Source: Agelaius tricolor (lineage: Eukaryota; Chordata; Aves; Passeriformes; Icteridae). From it: 64,000 bases of DNA. The stretch's first letter is position 1, and the number at the start of each line of letters is the position of its first letter. Shown here piece by piece: positions 39,201 through 54,200 of the stretch. The position numbers and the translations under genes were made by a program. The notes under the pieces were generated by a model, which had not been told where the DNA came from, made no database searches, and saw only the letters and a program-made list of their open reading frames with translations. The DNA lies in NCBI GenBank assembly GCA_023055355.1, contig JALJCS010000004.1, positions 32,735,744 through 32,799,743 of the forward strand. Reading direction: 5' to 3'.

Positions 39201-42200
39201 GCTGCTAAATGTGTTTCCTAAAAAGCTTAGAAGAGCTTTTTCATGTAGATTCATAGTCCTTCAGTTTTTCATGTAGATTCATAGTACTTCAGAATTATGC
39301 ATTCCCTGACAGACTCCAATGGAAGTTCACTACTAAGAAGTGAACTAGTGAAGAATATGAACTAGTCTGTGTCAGTTTGGCTGAACATGATCTGTATGCC
39401 TAACCTGAAATAGGATGACATTAGTCACAGGCCTTATCTAGCTAGAAGCTAAAGACCTTAACATTTAAAAATCCAATATCAACACAAGTCCTTGTTCTAG
39501 GTTAAAGGGAGGGTCACCAGCTAGCTCACTAAAAATGGATATTTGGGGATCCTCATTGGGTAGGTAAAAGAACACTGCTACCAAGAAAAGGTGGTGATGC
39601 CTGCTTCAGTCTCATGAAGGAACATTATAACATCTCATTATCACATTGTTTTATTTCAAATGCAAACTATGAATAAAGCAACCCCCCTTTTTGACTTAAT
39701 GAAATGATGAGGTGAACTGCAATGAAGGAAACCAAATAAACAGATTTTTGAATACAGTACGTGCATTTTTCTTCTTTTCCCAGGAAAATAGTTACCCACC
39801 ACCCTTCACCTGTCTTACTCCTTTTAGAAAAAGACTATCAGGAAAAATCTAGTTTTCTTCTCACACACATGAAGAATCTATACTGCTTTCACCACAAAGG
39901 TGAAATTCACTCAAAGAGTGACAATTAACAAGACAAAGTTGTGTCATAATAATAACAACAATAAGAAAAACCCAACATCTCCCCAAACTACTGACTGTAA
40001 GGAACACAGTTCTCTGTGACAAACACTCCTAGACTTACAATTGAAATGATTGGTTTTGAATATAAATGTCACCAATACTGTATAGAAAGTATCACAGGCT
40101 GAGAAAGCACACAGGGAATGATGAAGTGAGCTGTTGCTATAGTGATTCTGATAAGATTCTCTCAAGTGCCTTTCCTTTTCCCATGCACCCACAATCAAGT
40201 CTAATTTAAAACTGACTCTTCCATTAATTATATCTTTTTCCGGTATTCTGGCATACAAAAACAGACAAATTAAGAACCATACAAGATACGATACTACATT
40301 TCTTGCTTCAGGGAATTTTTTTTAATCTCAGCAGTTTCAAAGTGCATAAAGATATAACTTGCTGTTTCAAAGCTCAACAAAGGGTCAGTTCTGCTGATTC
40401 TTTTACTTGGATCTCTGAAAACTGATTAACACAAGGCTATAAAAAAAAAGGTACATATAATTAAAGCACTGATTTGATTGTTACCATTTTAGTATCTCAG
40501 CTATGCCTGTCATTACTTCAACAAATTAAACCTGTCTGAAAGCTAGTGTACAAGTGATGAACTTATTTCTCAAAATGAAAAACAAATGTTTGCAAAACCT
40601 GCTTGCAATTTCTAGTTACTGTTACCACCTCTGCATCCAGTTCACTTCGCCAAGTGACAGACCACTAAAGGCTGCCAGAAAGTCAGTTTCCAGCAGAAAG
40701 GTAGCTCCCACTAGCTGCACTTCAAAACTAAGTTTAAAATCATTTGTGTACCAAATAGTACTTGTGTCATGGACTTTCTTCAACCATAGTTAACTTTATG
40801 TCATTTGAGGGCTAAATTGTTTTAAAGCTCATTACTTAATTTTTAAAAAATAAATTACTACAGATGCTTTAGAAAACCTCCATCTCTTAGCTACCAACTA
40901 CTGCAGGGATGTCACAGTGAAGCTTGCTTTCCAGCAACCATTAACCAAGCTCGACAGAGATGCAGCACCAAGGGCTTTCCATGCAAATAAAATAGTGACT
41001 CTAAGTTCTGTGACAGCTCAGTGTCAGAGAGAAGCACACCAACATTAAGGTGTTTCTGCCTTTTAGCACTAAGCCTAAACTATGAGAGAATACCCCTTTC
41101 ACGCCATATTAAATAGGCATACTTCATGCGTATGCATAAGAACTGCTGTCAAGAAAAGCAAATAATGGCTTTTTGATTTTATGGAACAAAAAAATCTCAT
41201 CCTTTAACAGACATTGCTATTATTGTATTTGCAAACAGCAACTTTTTAACAATGCCTAATATTCACTGTAGATTTAACCTGGGGCAAAATTAACATAATT
41301 TTGTTAGAGACGTAATCACTGAGACCTGCATTCTACATTGTAACTATGTTGCATTTTCCATTATTTTACTCAAATTCTTTATGGTTCACAAAATAGCTCC
41401 CAGAAATAGATCACACATTAGCTTCAAACTACTGCAACATTCTACCGACGGATATAACCCTTGACACTTTTCAGTTTGATCACAGTTGAACTCACACAGA
41501 TCGTAAGTGATGTATTTCTGTCTTGAGTATGTAAAAGGCTGCAATACAGAGGTGTACAGCCAAACAGTTTATTCTGCAGCTTGTTTCATACCACAATCAG
41601 AGCAAAAATGAGGTGCTGGGAATACAGCACCTCTGTATCCTCTGAGTGCTTCAGGAATACAAATACTGAATGGATCTCAGTAACCAACTTAAGCAGGGGA
41701 AGAGCCAAACCTTGCACTCGTTGCCAAACACTTCACAAACTAGATTTGCACAGTACAGGTTTTACCTTTTCAGATTTGCTGCCACAGGCACATGATTCAA
41801 GTTAGCCTAATTTTATCCTAATACATTTACATTTTTCACTGCTACAGTCTGATGTCCTCCTGTATTTGCTCTCCTTCTGCACCCCATGAGTGAAGGGGAG
41901 GCAGACAAGAAGGCTTTAATACTAAATGTAAACACCTAAAAAGAGAACAAAACCCCTGATACCTGCAGTTTCAGTCACAGCCACTGTCAATAAGGCAAAC
42001 ATTTCCAAAAGGTAAATCATTGGTGAATAGGCCAGGGGTACCACACAGTTCATCATTATTCTGTTTACTTTTCTCGTCATGTCTCCATGAGCAATGTTTA
42101 CTGGTATTTCTTTTTTCTTCAACCTTGCATTTTCCTAATAAAACTACTTTTAGCAATGAGTAACAAGAAATGCTCAAATCCTTTACACATTTTAAACTGT

Positions 42201-45200
42201 TCTCTAACCACAGTACCCAATCACAGCACTTCTGAGGGATCTCGTTAGCATACCTCTTAGCACATCTAACTTCTGAGACCCGTGAGACCAAAATGTCCTT
42301 TGCCTCATTGCATGTCAATCCCAAAGAACAGCAAGTACAATGAGGAAAAACATGGCAAACTGGACTCAAGCATTTTGAAAGGCAGTTTGAAATTTGTGGG
42401 CTCTTACCAGCTACATGATTGTTTTATTATTTTCAGAAAAAGACTATGCTATCAGATCTGTTATTTAAAGAGAGACAGCAGGTACCTCTCTTTAAGTACT
42501 GCATGTACTGTAGGACGAATGCTCCCTTGCGTAGGTAGCTGCAAGCTGCACAGTAAAATGAGGTCATGCTACCCAAAACAGGCAGAGGATTTCATAATGC
42601 AAAAAGGTATTTTGTAGTTTCTCCCCTTTTTAGACAGGAACATATCCAAGACTGCTAGTTATAAATATAGTAGTGACAGCACCAAGCCTGCCAGAGTCCA
42701 GTAAGCATTCGGACAATGCTGTCAGGCACACGGTATGATTCTTGGGGTGTCCTGTGCAGAGCCAGGAGTTGAGCTCAATGAGCCTGACTGGTCCCTTCCA
42801 ACTCAGCATATTCTATGATAACTCACTAATGCTTTTGGTTCTGCTAATGACTGGCCCACAATGCAAAGCCAGGATGACTTGCTACTTTGCCCTTTTACAG
42901 TGGCCTACTCAGACCTTGTATACAGGCTCCAAACTGACATTCACACACCAGTTAAGGAAAACTGCAAAAAGAAGTAATCACTGCAGGACAGTAACTTCAA
43001 TGAAGACAAAAACATCTTTTTGCTGGTAAAGTGGACTGTAACACTCCTGCTCCAGGAGGAGTTCTGCTGTCATGCTCTCACAGTAGCAGCTTCACCTCAT
43101 TCACCACCAGTCAGACACACAAGCAGCCAGTCTCATTTGTGGACTTTGGCACAGACTGTGCAGACAAGGGGGAGGGAGATGGTGTCCATTTTACACCCAG
43201 CTGTCTGCTGCCAGAGGCCGCCTACTTAGCTTGTAGCTTGATTTAGTCCAGCTCTGCACACTCCCTAGTGGAACTTTGAAGACAGGAGTATTTTCCCCCT
43301 TTTTTAAATGAAAGCAGTAGTTATAGAGGAGAGAGCAGAATAAATGCCAACATAAAGAGGATCATCATAAAGTTGACTCTGGAGATTAAAGGCAGCTTTA
43401 TATCCACACCAATTCTTAAACAACAGCTATTACTCATAAAGGTGAAAATCGGTTTGCAAATCCAGATGCCAAAATTTGTGTGCTTTCAGCCTGACAAGTT
43501 CTAGACTGAAGGAGTGGGGTGGGGGGGGGGGGGGGTGGGGGGGGGGGAATAACCAAAATCCCTGCTCACTTTTCAGCATGAGAAAGGAATTATTATTGGG
43601 TCTACATTCACAGCTGAGCAAACAGGCATTTCTATCAGCTGCTGTCTTGTATATCCCTTTCAAATTTTAACAATAAATCCACGAAAGCATTCTTTGTCGC
43701 TGCTTAAATGCTCCCTAAACTAGATCCTGGTCTAATCCTCACCTGGTTCAAAGAGAAAACATACAGTTCCTTCAAGCTACCAGGGACCTGCCCCAGTCAG
43801 CTGAGGACCTGGCACACCACACATACCTATGACCATTAATTAAATGAAAGCTGGGAGACATGGACAACTCCAGCACCTTCCAAAGATGTGCAGTCCAGCA
43901 TCCCATAGAGATGCACCAGTGGTGAAGATAAAAACCAACTGATGAAAACAGCCACAGTGCTATTTCTAAAACAACCAACTCCACATTTAATTGAGTCCCT
44001 CAGGTTTTCAAACTGATGTAGCAATGGGGAGACAGAGAGGCAGCTGAAAAGCCTGGGGACATTCTCCTTCAGGGACAGGGACACATAAGGATTTAAGAAA
44101 ACAGGTAAGAGGATAAAATCAGCTGACAAGAAAGGCTCGGACTTCTATCTAAGCCAAACCCATACTGTTCTTCCATCCCAGAATGCCCTCCACAAAAAAA
44201 CCCAAAAGAAAGGTAAGGAAGGGAGTACTCAGGGATTAGTAAACCTAGTTAGGAACCAAGGATTTATCAAGTAAATCTCAGAAAGAGGTAACAGGAACTA
44301 TGGCAGAAGTAACAGTTGCAGGTAGCTCAGCAGAGTGCTTGGTACAGAGAAGCACAGAAAATGCAATTGGACTCATTCCAGCAGACCACATAGATATGTT
44401 ATTTGAGCAGCTGCAAAATGCTCACTATTAAAGCAGCATTTAAACAACAAAAAGAAAACCCCAACCAACCAAGCAAACAGCCGACCAAACAACCAACACA
44501 GCAACCAACCAACAAAAAAGTAAGTATCCTGAATGACTGTTTGAGTCATTTTTTTTTCATTTTGCTACTGAGCATCTTATAGTCAGAAATTTGCACCTTA
44601 ACTTTTCTGTAAACAATAAGAGTAATAACCATGACCTTTGTTTATCTACTGATTCAATACTCCTCTATTCAATTACAGCAAAGCACTGTTTTGTGGATCT
44701 GTCTGCAATCAAGCTTCTGCCCTTAGGGAGAACACTTTTTCACAGGCACAAATGTATATGCAGAAATAAGCAGATATACAAGCTGAATAAACATACCCTC
44801 TTATTTTAATTTTTGTTCTGCACTCTAATCTTTTTGGACATTTCTGAAGATGGAATTATTTAGAAAAAATGGAGCCATTGGAATAGAGTAACATAATTGA
44901 CTTTTCAAATTTTTTTAACTGGGGCAAAAAAAATCTACAATCTGTTGGATATAATCGCATAATTTTCTACATGTCTTGATAACTAAATGCTGACATAACA
45001 CTTTCAGTCCTACAAAAGCATAAACATAATTTTTTTAATAAAAAGGCAGCTACTTGAAAATTAACATGCCCAATCATTTACAAGCTAAAGAAAGATGCAT
45101 GCTGATGTAAATCTACCTCCTCCCCATCATAATAATTTTCATTATTGGTTATAAAACCATTTTGTCTAAAATGGAGTGTAACAGAACAAAGTAGGTCTAT

Positions 45201-48200
45201 AACTGTGGTGATTACTCCACCTCCTAACATGGTCATCTTAAATGCTCTTTCCATTTCCAAAGGGTTTCACCTTGTGGAACTCGTATCACACCTGCTATCT
45301 GTTACTATCTGTGGTTTTGATGCAGCAATGTGCATCAAAACCACAGACAGTCTGAGCATAATAGATTATATTGGATCCACTCTACTGCATCATATTACTA
45401 AGCTGAACATCTTCACTGTTACCAGCAAAGCACAGAACACTTTTCTTGACTACCAAGTCCAGTTAGATGGTATGGCTCCTTTTTTTATGTGCTTGACCAG
45501 ATCATAGTCATCTTGGAACCCTGTGAAATAAACCAAGATTTTATGAAACAATGATTTTAAACTAAGATCATATGGACTTTTCATTACATATAGTAAAATG
45601 AAGGGATGTCCTCATTGAAATACTGCATAGCTTTGTATTTCATACGTTGGCTGAGGTGTGACAGGAAAAAAAATCTTAATGCCTTTGTCCTTCTCTCCAT
45701 CAGTCTGCCCTATAAACTAGCACATGACGTGCCATCATTCAAATATACTGGCAGTTTTCTTAACAACTGTGGTGCAGAATAGGAATTCTCAGACACTGGA
45801 ATGTTAGAGATGCTTTGGTCCCAGGCCTGCTTCCATGCAACCTGTAAGAGCATATACTGCCACCATGGTAGAAAACCAAAAATATCATGTAACTAACTTG
45901 TATAGGTCTTAGTAGCACTCACATTAGTCTCCTGAAAAAAATGTTTCCTCAAACATTGTAAAGAAAAAAAAATATAGAAAACTGTCAGACAGTCAGACAT
46001 CCCTTTCCATGTTAAACTACCATGTGATATGCCCTGGAGTGTTTAAAAACATTTCACATTCTTGGTGGATGTCCAGTCCCACTTTCTTATAAGAAAGCCT
46101 TCCTTTAGTTACAAGTCAGAGAAAATAATCATGAGAAAAAATACAAAGTAAATCCTGCTAAGTGGGTAAACTTTACAGCATATATGTTTAACCTAAGATG
46201 TATTTTCAACCCAACAGCTGCGAGAAGCTATGCAACTCCTATTTTCCAGACTGAGGACATTTGAAAGCTGACACTATTTACTACATATCTGCACTCTCCA
46301 GCTTCTAACTTATCTTTTTCCATAATAAAATTAGTACAATATAGGGACTGAATACTCATCCTGTTCTTAAAAATCAATTTTCAATAAAATTATTTTTCAC
46401 ATCAGAAGCTCATCCGCAGCTGCTTGCAGAGTCCATTTAAACCAGGAACACCCTGATTCACCCCTTGGAAAACCACCTTTAATGGCAACAAAATAACATC
46501 TCAGCTCAAAAGCTACCTTTATTCCTTCTTTTACTACTGATTACAGTAGAAGAATCCTGATCACTGACATTCCTAAGACATTTTCTGCCCAGAAGCCTTT
46601 TGACTTTGTACTTGGCGCTCTATTTATGACATTTAAACTGTTCAGCATTTTGAGTATGCTGGTTGCAGAGCGCAAAATGCTGAATTTCCCAAAGTACAGG
46701 ATAAACACTCTACCACTTTTAGCCCATTTTATTATTTCAAATGTGCTATGTAAGAATAGATGAAGGTAAAATGGCCTGATATTTTAATTTGAATGGCTAC
46801 CCCATAACCCAGTGCTATTCAGTACTACAATTCTGTAAATTAAAGCTGACCAAAAAATCAGCAGAATTCCTATTAAAAAAAAAAAAATAAACCAGTTTGC
46901 ATGCCCCAAAAATAAAAATCTGTATTAAAGGTACTTGTTTCCCCAAGAAACCTATATTGTACAGCTAGGCTTTACAAGCAGCATACCACAAACTAGAGAA
47001 GGTTACTAGTTAAGCAACTGAAAACAGAATTTTTAGTAACTATTGCCCCTTCTACAGCTGCAGACATAATATACTCCCCACTTTTCTATGTTATGCTTAG
47101 TTTAGCTCAAAAATTAAAATTACTATGTGACTCAAAATAGCAGGAATGCACACTTATCACATCTAAGTTGAAACAGGAATAAAATAATAGCACCTACAAA
47201 TACAAAAATCTTGACATACTGAGGATCTTATTTCACCAAATAAAAACAAGATTTACTAAATTGGTACGTTTTAAATAGAAAACATTTTCTAAATGCTTTC
47301 CATGTTGCATTTAATATAATTAATGTTTACATACTCATTAAAATGTGAACATTTGCAGAGAAGCAATACTTTCATTTAAGGTTCTTTCTCAAAGGCAGCT
47401 GTCCACATCAGGAAAAATGGCATTGTGGTAAATATTTACCTCTTCTTTAAAAAAAGAAAACCAAATATATAAAACAAAGCTGTAAATAAATACCTCTAAA
47501 CCATGGAAGTATCTACACAAGACTGTGTCTTTACTCAGTACAAAAATGGTTCAAAAATTGAGTACTATCCTTCCAAAGAAATTAAACTGGTTTGAAGAAC
47601 CCGTTTTCTGCTGCCAGAAAACAGCAATAAGCCTTTCTTTAACAGGTAGTTTAAATTATAACCATGAAACATTATTAAATATTTTATTTGAATTAAGGTT
47701 TCTTGCTTGCTGATTTAAACTAAGACCAAGTCAACAATCCAAATAATTCTAATTCTAATCAACCTATCTGCAATAAGACAGCTCTACAGGTCTACAGCAT
47801 GTCAAGATTATTCCATAATAAGTTGATAGTAACAAGTAGTTCATAGTTACTTTTTCCACCGTATTTATTTTGATCCAAAAAAGGAAATACTTGCACCACA
47901 CAGAAGAGTGATTTAGGCTGATGGATAGAATAATCACAAAGTTAACAGTTCCTAAGGAAGGGACCATGACAACTCTGCTAATGGTTGTAAGCCTAAAAAA
48001 AATTCATGGGTTTATACTGGTAGCTGCCACTTTCAACATAACTGAAAGAGAAAAGATTGCTGTACTGTTTAATACTATTTAGGAAAGCTAAAGGACAAGG
48101 CACTCAGTAAAACCATTAACTTTTTTATTTTTTTCTGTTTACATGGTTTTGGAGACTAGCTTTGACTGCTGTTGTTGCTCAGGGGCTGTATGGAACCACG

Positions 48201-51200
48201 AATTCCTTGCAGGGGAAGCCAGATAGTTAATTCTCTAGCATATCTTTATAGTTATTAGTCATATTAGTCATTAACTAAAGGTAGCAAAGGAACAGATCTT
48301 TGCTAGTACTTGTTTTAAATTCTGAATCTTATAAAAGGTTTTAGTCCATCCTGGCTATTTGTGTTCATCTGAATGGCTCACTCTCTACATTTCTGGCTGC
48401 ATTTAACCTCTGTCTGGACTTTCAGTATTTCTAAAACGTAATGCAAGATCTGCCTCAAGACAGACTTTTTGCTGATGCAGGGGGTTTACTAAACAACTTC
48501 TGGAATGCCACTGGACATAGCAAAACTGACCTTTAAGGAAGAGCATGGGTCAAACTCTCAGACAAAATTGCCCTTTCTCCTTCAATATATGAGTGCAACA
48601 GTTGAGATCTGGTCACGTTGTAGTTTAGACTATTTCCCAGAGAAGCTACTAGACAAAAAGCTCTGAGCTGTTGGCAAGAAAGACGCCAGGTAAAAGATAC
48701 AGAAATTCTGCTATACCCTTTTCTTCCTAGAATTGTAATGAAAGCCCGTCTTCCAATATTAAATGAAAAACGTATCCACATGGAGGTGTAATTTCTGTCA
48801 ATTTCTGAACCTGACTGGCTTCATCTATCTATTGACTCCAGAAATATTGCGGATGATGAGGAGGAGAGATTACCCCCAACACTGATACTGCAATCTGTAG
48901 AAGAATCCTTCTTTTCCTCTTGTTTTAAACATAAAGCTTTTAAAATCCAAATGCTTATCCTTCTAGCATTGGCAACATACTACTAAAAAATTAGTGCTGA
49001 TGAAAAGCCTTCCAACTTTTTGTGCTTTTATATGCAGCGCCTAGAAAATTCTTGACGAGTTTCTGCCATGTTTAAAGAAAACGATATATACAAAAGGACA
49101 GATGAACTATGAAAAGCAAATGACTGAAAGGGCCTGTATTAGAGGATAAGAGCCTTCTGAATGCTCTTCAATGTTTTATTTTTAATGATGGTTCTCCTGC
49201 ACTTCAAAGCATGTTACACTGAGCACACTGAAATCTGATGTTGTTACAGGATAAGGCTTGCTGAAATTTGGCTCTGGGTTCTGAAACGTAGTTACTAATG
49301 TTTTTTTCCAAAGATTCCAACAGTTCAGACTGTGACAAACCACGGACAGACGAAGACAACAGAGAAACTGAAAGACGAGAGGGAGAGTAAGAACGTGTGC
49401 CCCTCTGTGCAGAAATGAGTGAATGCTGGAGCCTCAGCACTGTGGAGTCCTACAGCCAGAACAGCTACATCTGACAGCACTGGCTTGGATAGTGACCAAT
49501 ATTTCTTCATAAATAAAATAAAGCAGCATCACACACTGGCAACCATAGCAGAACAGCACTAAACACTGGTATTTCTGTCATTCACATGAAAAGAATGAAA
49601 TATTCTAATGAGGTATATATCTCTGGTGTTTCCCTTCCTTGTGCCTCCCTATCTTCTGAAAAGCTGCCCAAATCTTCTGCAAATTAACTTATTTTAAAGC
49701 ACTCAGCCTAGGCAGGTGTCCAAACTGGTAAAACATACCATACCAACAAAACGTGCCGACAAATTGTATTTTTCTCTTCAGATGCTTCCACCACTTCTCA
49801 ATATCTTTTAAAAATATAACTGCTGCATAACTTGAATAGCAGGCAGCTATTTCTGACTCATTTATTTTTATACCTTTTTTTTTAACCCATATACTTTTCT
49901 GGAGGCATTGGAAACCAAGATTTGATCAGTTATTTCACCTACAGCCTTAACAGACTGAAAACATCTCAAAGGAAGAATTAAGTATGTTACAGGACTGTGT
50001 TTATATCTCCTATTTGTGCTGGAACAGATCATGGTATTCATTACGTACTGTAGATTTCTATACAGAAATGAAGTACCATACTAGTAAGAATGAATGTCAC
50101 ACAAATATCATTCAGGAATACATTTTTTTTGGTACACTGTGAATATTTATTATAAACAATACTTTAGAGTAACAACATTTTCAGACACTAAGCTGCTTGA
50201 CTGGTATGAAAGTAAAGTGCAACTTCTGCACCAACAGAATAGACATGCAAATAATACAGAGAGCAGGTGAAACTTACTTTGCATGTAATGCTGCCTTGAG
50301 CAGTAACACACAAGTATTATTAGGAAAAAGCACAATTTCATATGGACAGAGATCAGAGCCCCAAAATTATTTTAAGGCTGAAATCAGGCCTCAAAGCTGT
50401 AACTTACTACCATCCAAACTAAACAATTCTATGATTCTATTAAAGACAGTACATCTAAGAATGCGGGAGAATAACTTCTAATCATTTGCTATTGTCTCAT
50501 TTTGTGATTATAATCAGGTATGGACCCCAAGTAATAAATCCTGAAGTCTGCAGAAACAGCTGTGTTTTCAAAAAAAATTACCAATAACAGAAAGATAATA
50601 AAAAAATCTAGGCAGATTGTGCAAAAATTTGTAGAGCACATGCACATACAAAAACATTCTCCAGACATTCTGTATACTTTTTTCTACACGGTGGGTCATG
50701 GGTTTAATGCAATTAAAAATTCTCTTGAGGAGTCTCAACATAAGAAAAACTTCACCCATTCTTTTCACACACATTGAAAAATCTTTGTTGGCACAAAACC
50801 CACATACAAAATCAGCAGTTACCTCATCACAAAACCTCTCTTCATTATGCTAATGTTTCAATCATAAGAAAAACACCCTGATGTGTGAAATAGTGACATC
50901 TCAGTGAGACAGGACAAAGTACAGCGAACTGCAGATCTTTGATCTGGCTGAAAGAGCTCTGCATTCTGATGAGAATTTTTGCTGGGATCCTAGGAGATGA
51001 AAGGATTTTTTTAAAGCCTGACAGTTAACAGAAGGGGGGAGGTATTCAGATGAGAACAAAAAGAGGAGCACTGAAAGCGGATGACATCATGCCTCACACT
51101 GGCCTTTACCATCTTACTGACATGTTCCACAATAGCAGCTTCCACACAGCTATTCCTGAGTTCAAGATCCTCTGTGGAGACAGTATGGCTGGAGATCCTA

Positions 51201-54200
51201 TGCTTTAAAAGCACAGAAAATTGAAATAGGTCTAAATATAACACATATATTTTATTTTGGGATCCTAAACGCGTTATGGTAATGGTCCAGAATACTACTT
51301 TTTGAAACTACATTCTGCCTCACATTACAGATGGAAAGTCTCCAGTCTACAAAGCTAACAATTACAAGATCTGCCACTCCCATCTCCAGGAAAATCCCAT
51401 GCTGCAAGCATGGAAATGCCATTAGTTCCCTCTGATTCTTCCCACAGGCACTTTGCCTTTTGTACCAGGAACATCTTCCAACCTTGTAGGGGCCTTGGAA
51501 CTGATTACCTTTCCCCTCAGGTTTCCAGAGGCCCCAAACACTACGGAGAGGTACCAAATTTCCCTCTTTATGCTCTACAAGCAACTAAGAGGAAAACCAC
51601 AGGAGCATATTGGGAGCATTCTGATTATGTTCAGTCAAATGCACAAACAGTCAACTTACCATGTACACACCATGTACACAACACTTGTTTGCAATAGACT
51701 TCTATACTTCAGAAGACATAAAATGCAAAAAACAGACACAAAACCAGTTTTTCTCTGATACTGCTTTTCTCCTGTTCAGAAGTTTCCTCTACTTAAATAA
51801 AAGAAAAATTGTACTTGGAATTTTCTCATTAAGGCAGAAAAAGAGAGATTTCCTATCAAAGCTTTTCTGCTTCTTAACTTTCCCTCTCTACACCCCTCAT
51901 TTATGTTTCATGGTGAGGCCATTTACATGGGACATTTCTGTGTGTCAAACATCCTCACAGCTGCAAAGACCTATCTTTATAAAAATGTCTTTCATTTTAC
52001 CTCCAGCCTAAGTGCAAACTGTAAAGACCAACTAAAGTATTATGCAAATACCTGTATCTCCTATACCCTAAAGCTAGAACACATATTTTCACTTGACAGA
52101 GAAAATTCTGTTATAATTAGGATTTTTACATGCTGTTTCACTACCTGAATACACATCCATTTTGAGAATAGTTTGGAATGAAGTCTCCTTGAAAATTGAT
52201 GCTAATACCACCAAAAGACAGCATTTTCCAACACCAAAACAAAGCACCATCACAGGGACACAAAGAAGAAAAATTTCAGCCAGAGCATGTCCAAGAAGAC
52301 ATGTGACACATCAATACTTTTCTATTCTCCCCATATGGATGACTAAAATCTGAATCAATGGCAAATTATTATATCTGATATGCACACAGCTATACTCTCA
52401 CCAGCCACAGTGGAATTCTATCTTAGGAAAATTGTAAATAACCATGATTGCTTTTGAACTGTAACTTTCTCTACTAGAAGGTGTTCTTAAGGATAGAAAT
52501 CCTGTGTTATAAACTGAGGTACTAATCAAGCACATATTAAGACTAAGAAGGTTATTTACTTGTTAGAGACTCCCATGATATTCTCTCCCTCTTACTATAG
52601 ATCATTTTTTATGCTCCTCAGTTTTTGTCACTCTTTCTGAACTTCTTTTTTCAAGAAGAAAGAATCTGTAAGATACATTACAGACACCTTACTGTCTGGA
52701 TTTTATCTGTACGATTTTGAGATTTAGCAATTAAAACTACCCCACTTTCCTTTGTATGTCAGGGAAGTCAAAGGTCCCTTGAAATCCCTGACCCTAGAGG
52801 GCCTGACTCCATCAGACAGAAAGTAAGGACATGTGGCATAATACAACACATTCAAGAATGTTACTAAAAGGTACTAGAGGGCTCTCATGGCTTTACCTTC
52901 TTCTGTTTTCATCTCTGCTGCTGCAAGATGGAAAACTGATTTCTGTCTACAGATTCTGGTAAGACCAGTGAAATCTTGATCAAAAGGAATGAAAATGCCA
53001 CTAACCTGCCCTCTGTGAGTGAGTCTTCTTCCTACTTTTATTTTTAAACTACAGGACATTGCTAGTATTGACCCATTTCTATTGTTTCCATATTGAAGTT
53101 CCGAGGTTCGGATTCAGTCCCAGTAGTACCACAGAATCAGTATAATGCAGTCACATACTTAAAACAGTGCATACACTTAAACCAGCTATCCAGAAAACAC
53201 CTTAACTAAAAAAAAACCAATCATTATTATTTATAAATAACTACCTGGCATTATTTGCAAGGATGCTCTCTCATGCGCTTTGACAGGATGTGTTAGTTTT
53301 TCCATCAAAAAACTTAGTTCTCGAAATGTGTGTGCAACTGTCTTAAAATTTATTCTAGTGATCAGCAATAATTGCTACCCTCTCAAAGTCAATATTGAGA
53401 GGTATTGACTTGAAGCAAACAAGTATTCAACCTGACACTACCAGAAAACTTGTACACTTCAATCAACACAAAAATAGTTGCCAAAAAATGTAACAACCCA
53501 TGTATAGAGTGAACTACACAGCTCATCTGGGAAACATACAAGTACTACGGGGATAATATATTTCATTCACCCTTGACTTGACCTTTACCACAGTATGCCC
53601 ATTTTCATTCTTCTGTGTTCTAAGGAAACAAGCTTCCTTGAGTCCTACACTTAGACATCTCCAAATATCATGTAGCCAATTCAGATAAATAATGATTCAG
53701 AGACCAAAAAAAAAGTACTGAAAGGAAAAACTGTGAACAAACATGACTATTTATATTTTCAGCATCTTTAACATAAACCAAAGCTGCAGGTTGCATTAGC
53801 TGTTAGCTCAGTATCTCAGATTAACATGTTTGACAGGAGACCATGCCAGAGGTCCAGAGAAGGGCAGCCATAACCATGGAGAAGTTGGCAAGAAAGCCCT
53901 TGGCTGTGAGTTGTAAGACAAGTAGATGCGCATACTTTGCAAGAGAGAAATCAAAAGCCAAGGAGCTGGAAAGGGTCAGTCTTCAAAGGACAAGACTTCA
54001 TGGTATTTACTCGTATGACTCAAAGTTCATGTTGAGGGGAAATTATGCTTACTTGTAAAGGTAGTATTCGGCTTGATCCACTTCTTCTCGTGAAGAAATG
54101 TTGTCAACAAACTGATTAAAAATAAGAAATAAAAGCTTAAAAAAGGAGTACTCACTTGAAGCATATTAGAAGAAAATAACAAATAACAAAATACAATTGT

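Larger units (their letters stand above)
32920..54052 (-). other. MRPS27: MRPS27 intron 4 (21 kb)
   Basis: 21,133 nt, half of the gene. It holds an alternating purine-pyrimidine tract (35084-35117), a 28-bp tandem duplication (39237-39292), a CR1 3' end (about 42690-42820), a poly-G run (43516-43547), an AACC-rich tract (44444-44520), a perfect hairpin (45308-45347) and a possible CR1 remnant (about 53843-53885). None of its open frames (for example 36811-37230, 41971-42369, 45145-45507, 51252-51584) resembles a known protein. Confidence 0.88.

Noticed and set aside
41971..42369. 132-codon minus-strand open frame, checked as a possible retrogene or endogenous virus
   Set aside because: Cys-rich by chance; no motif, no polyA tail, no repeat boundaries.
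45145..45507. 120-codon plus-strand open frame containing the hairpin
   Set aside because: No family resemblance, no promoter or splice sites; part of the frame is simply the inverted repeat. Kept only the hairpin.
50428..50443. TTCTATGATTCTA as a CR1 terminus
   Set aside because: Only the short terminal repeat-like word is present; nothing upstream resembles the CR1 tail, so I did not annotate it.
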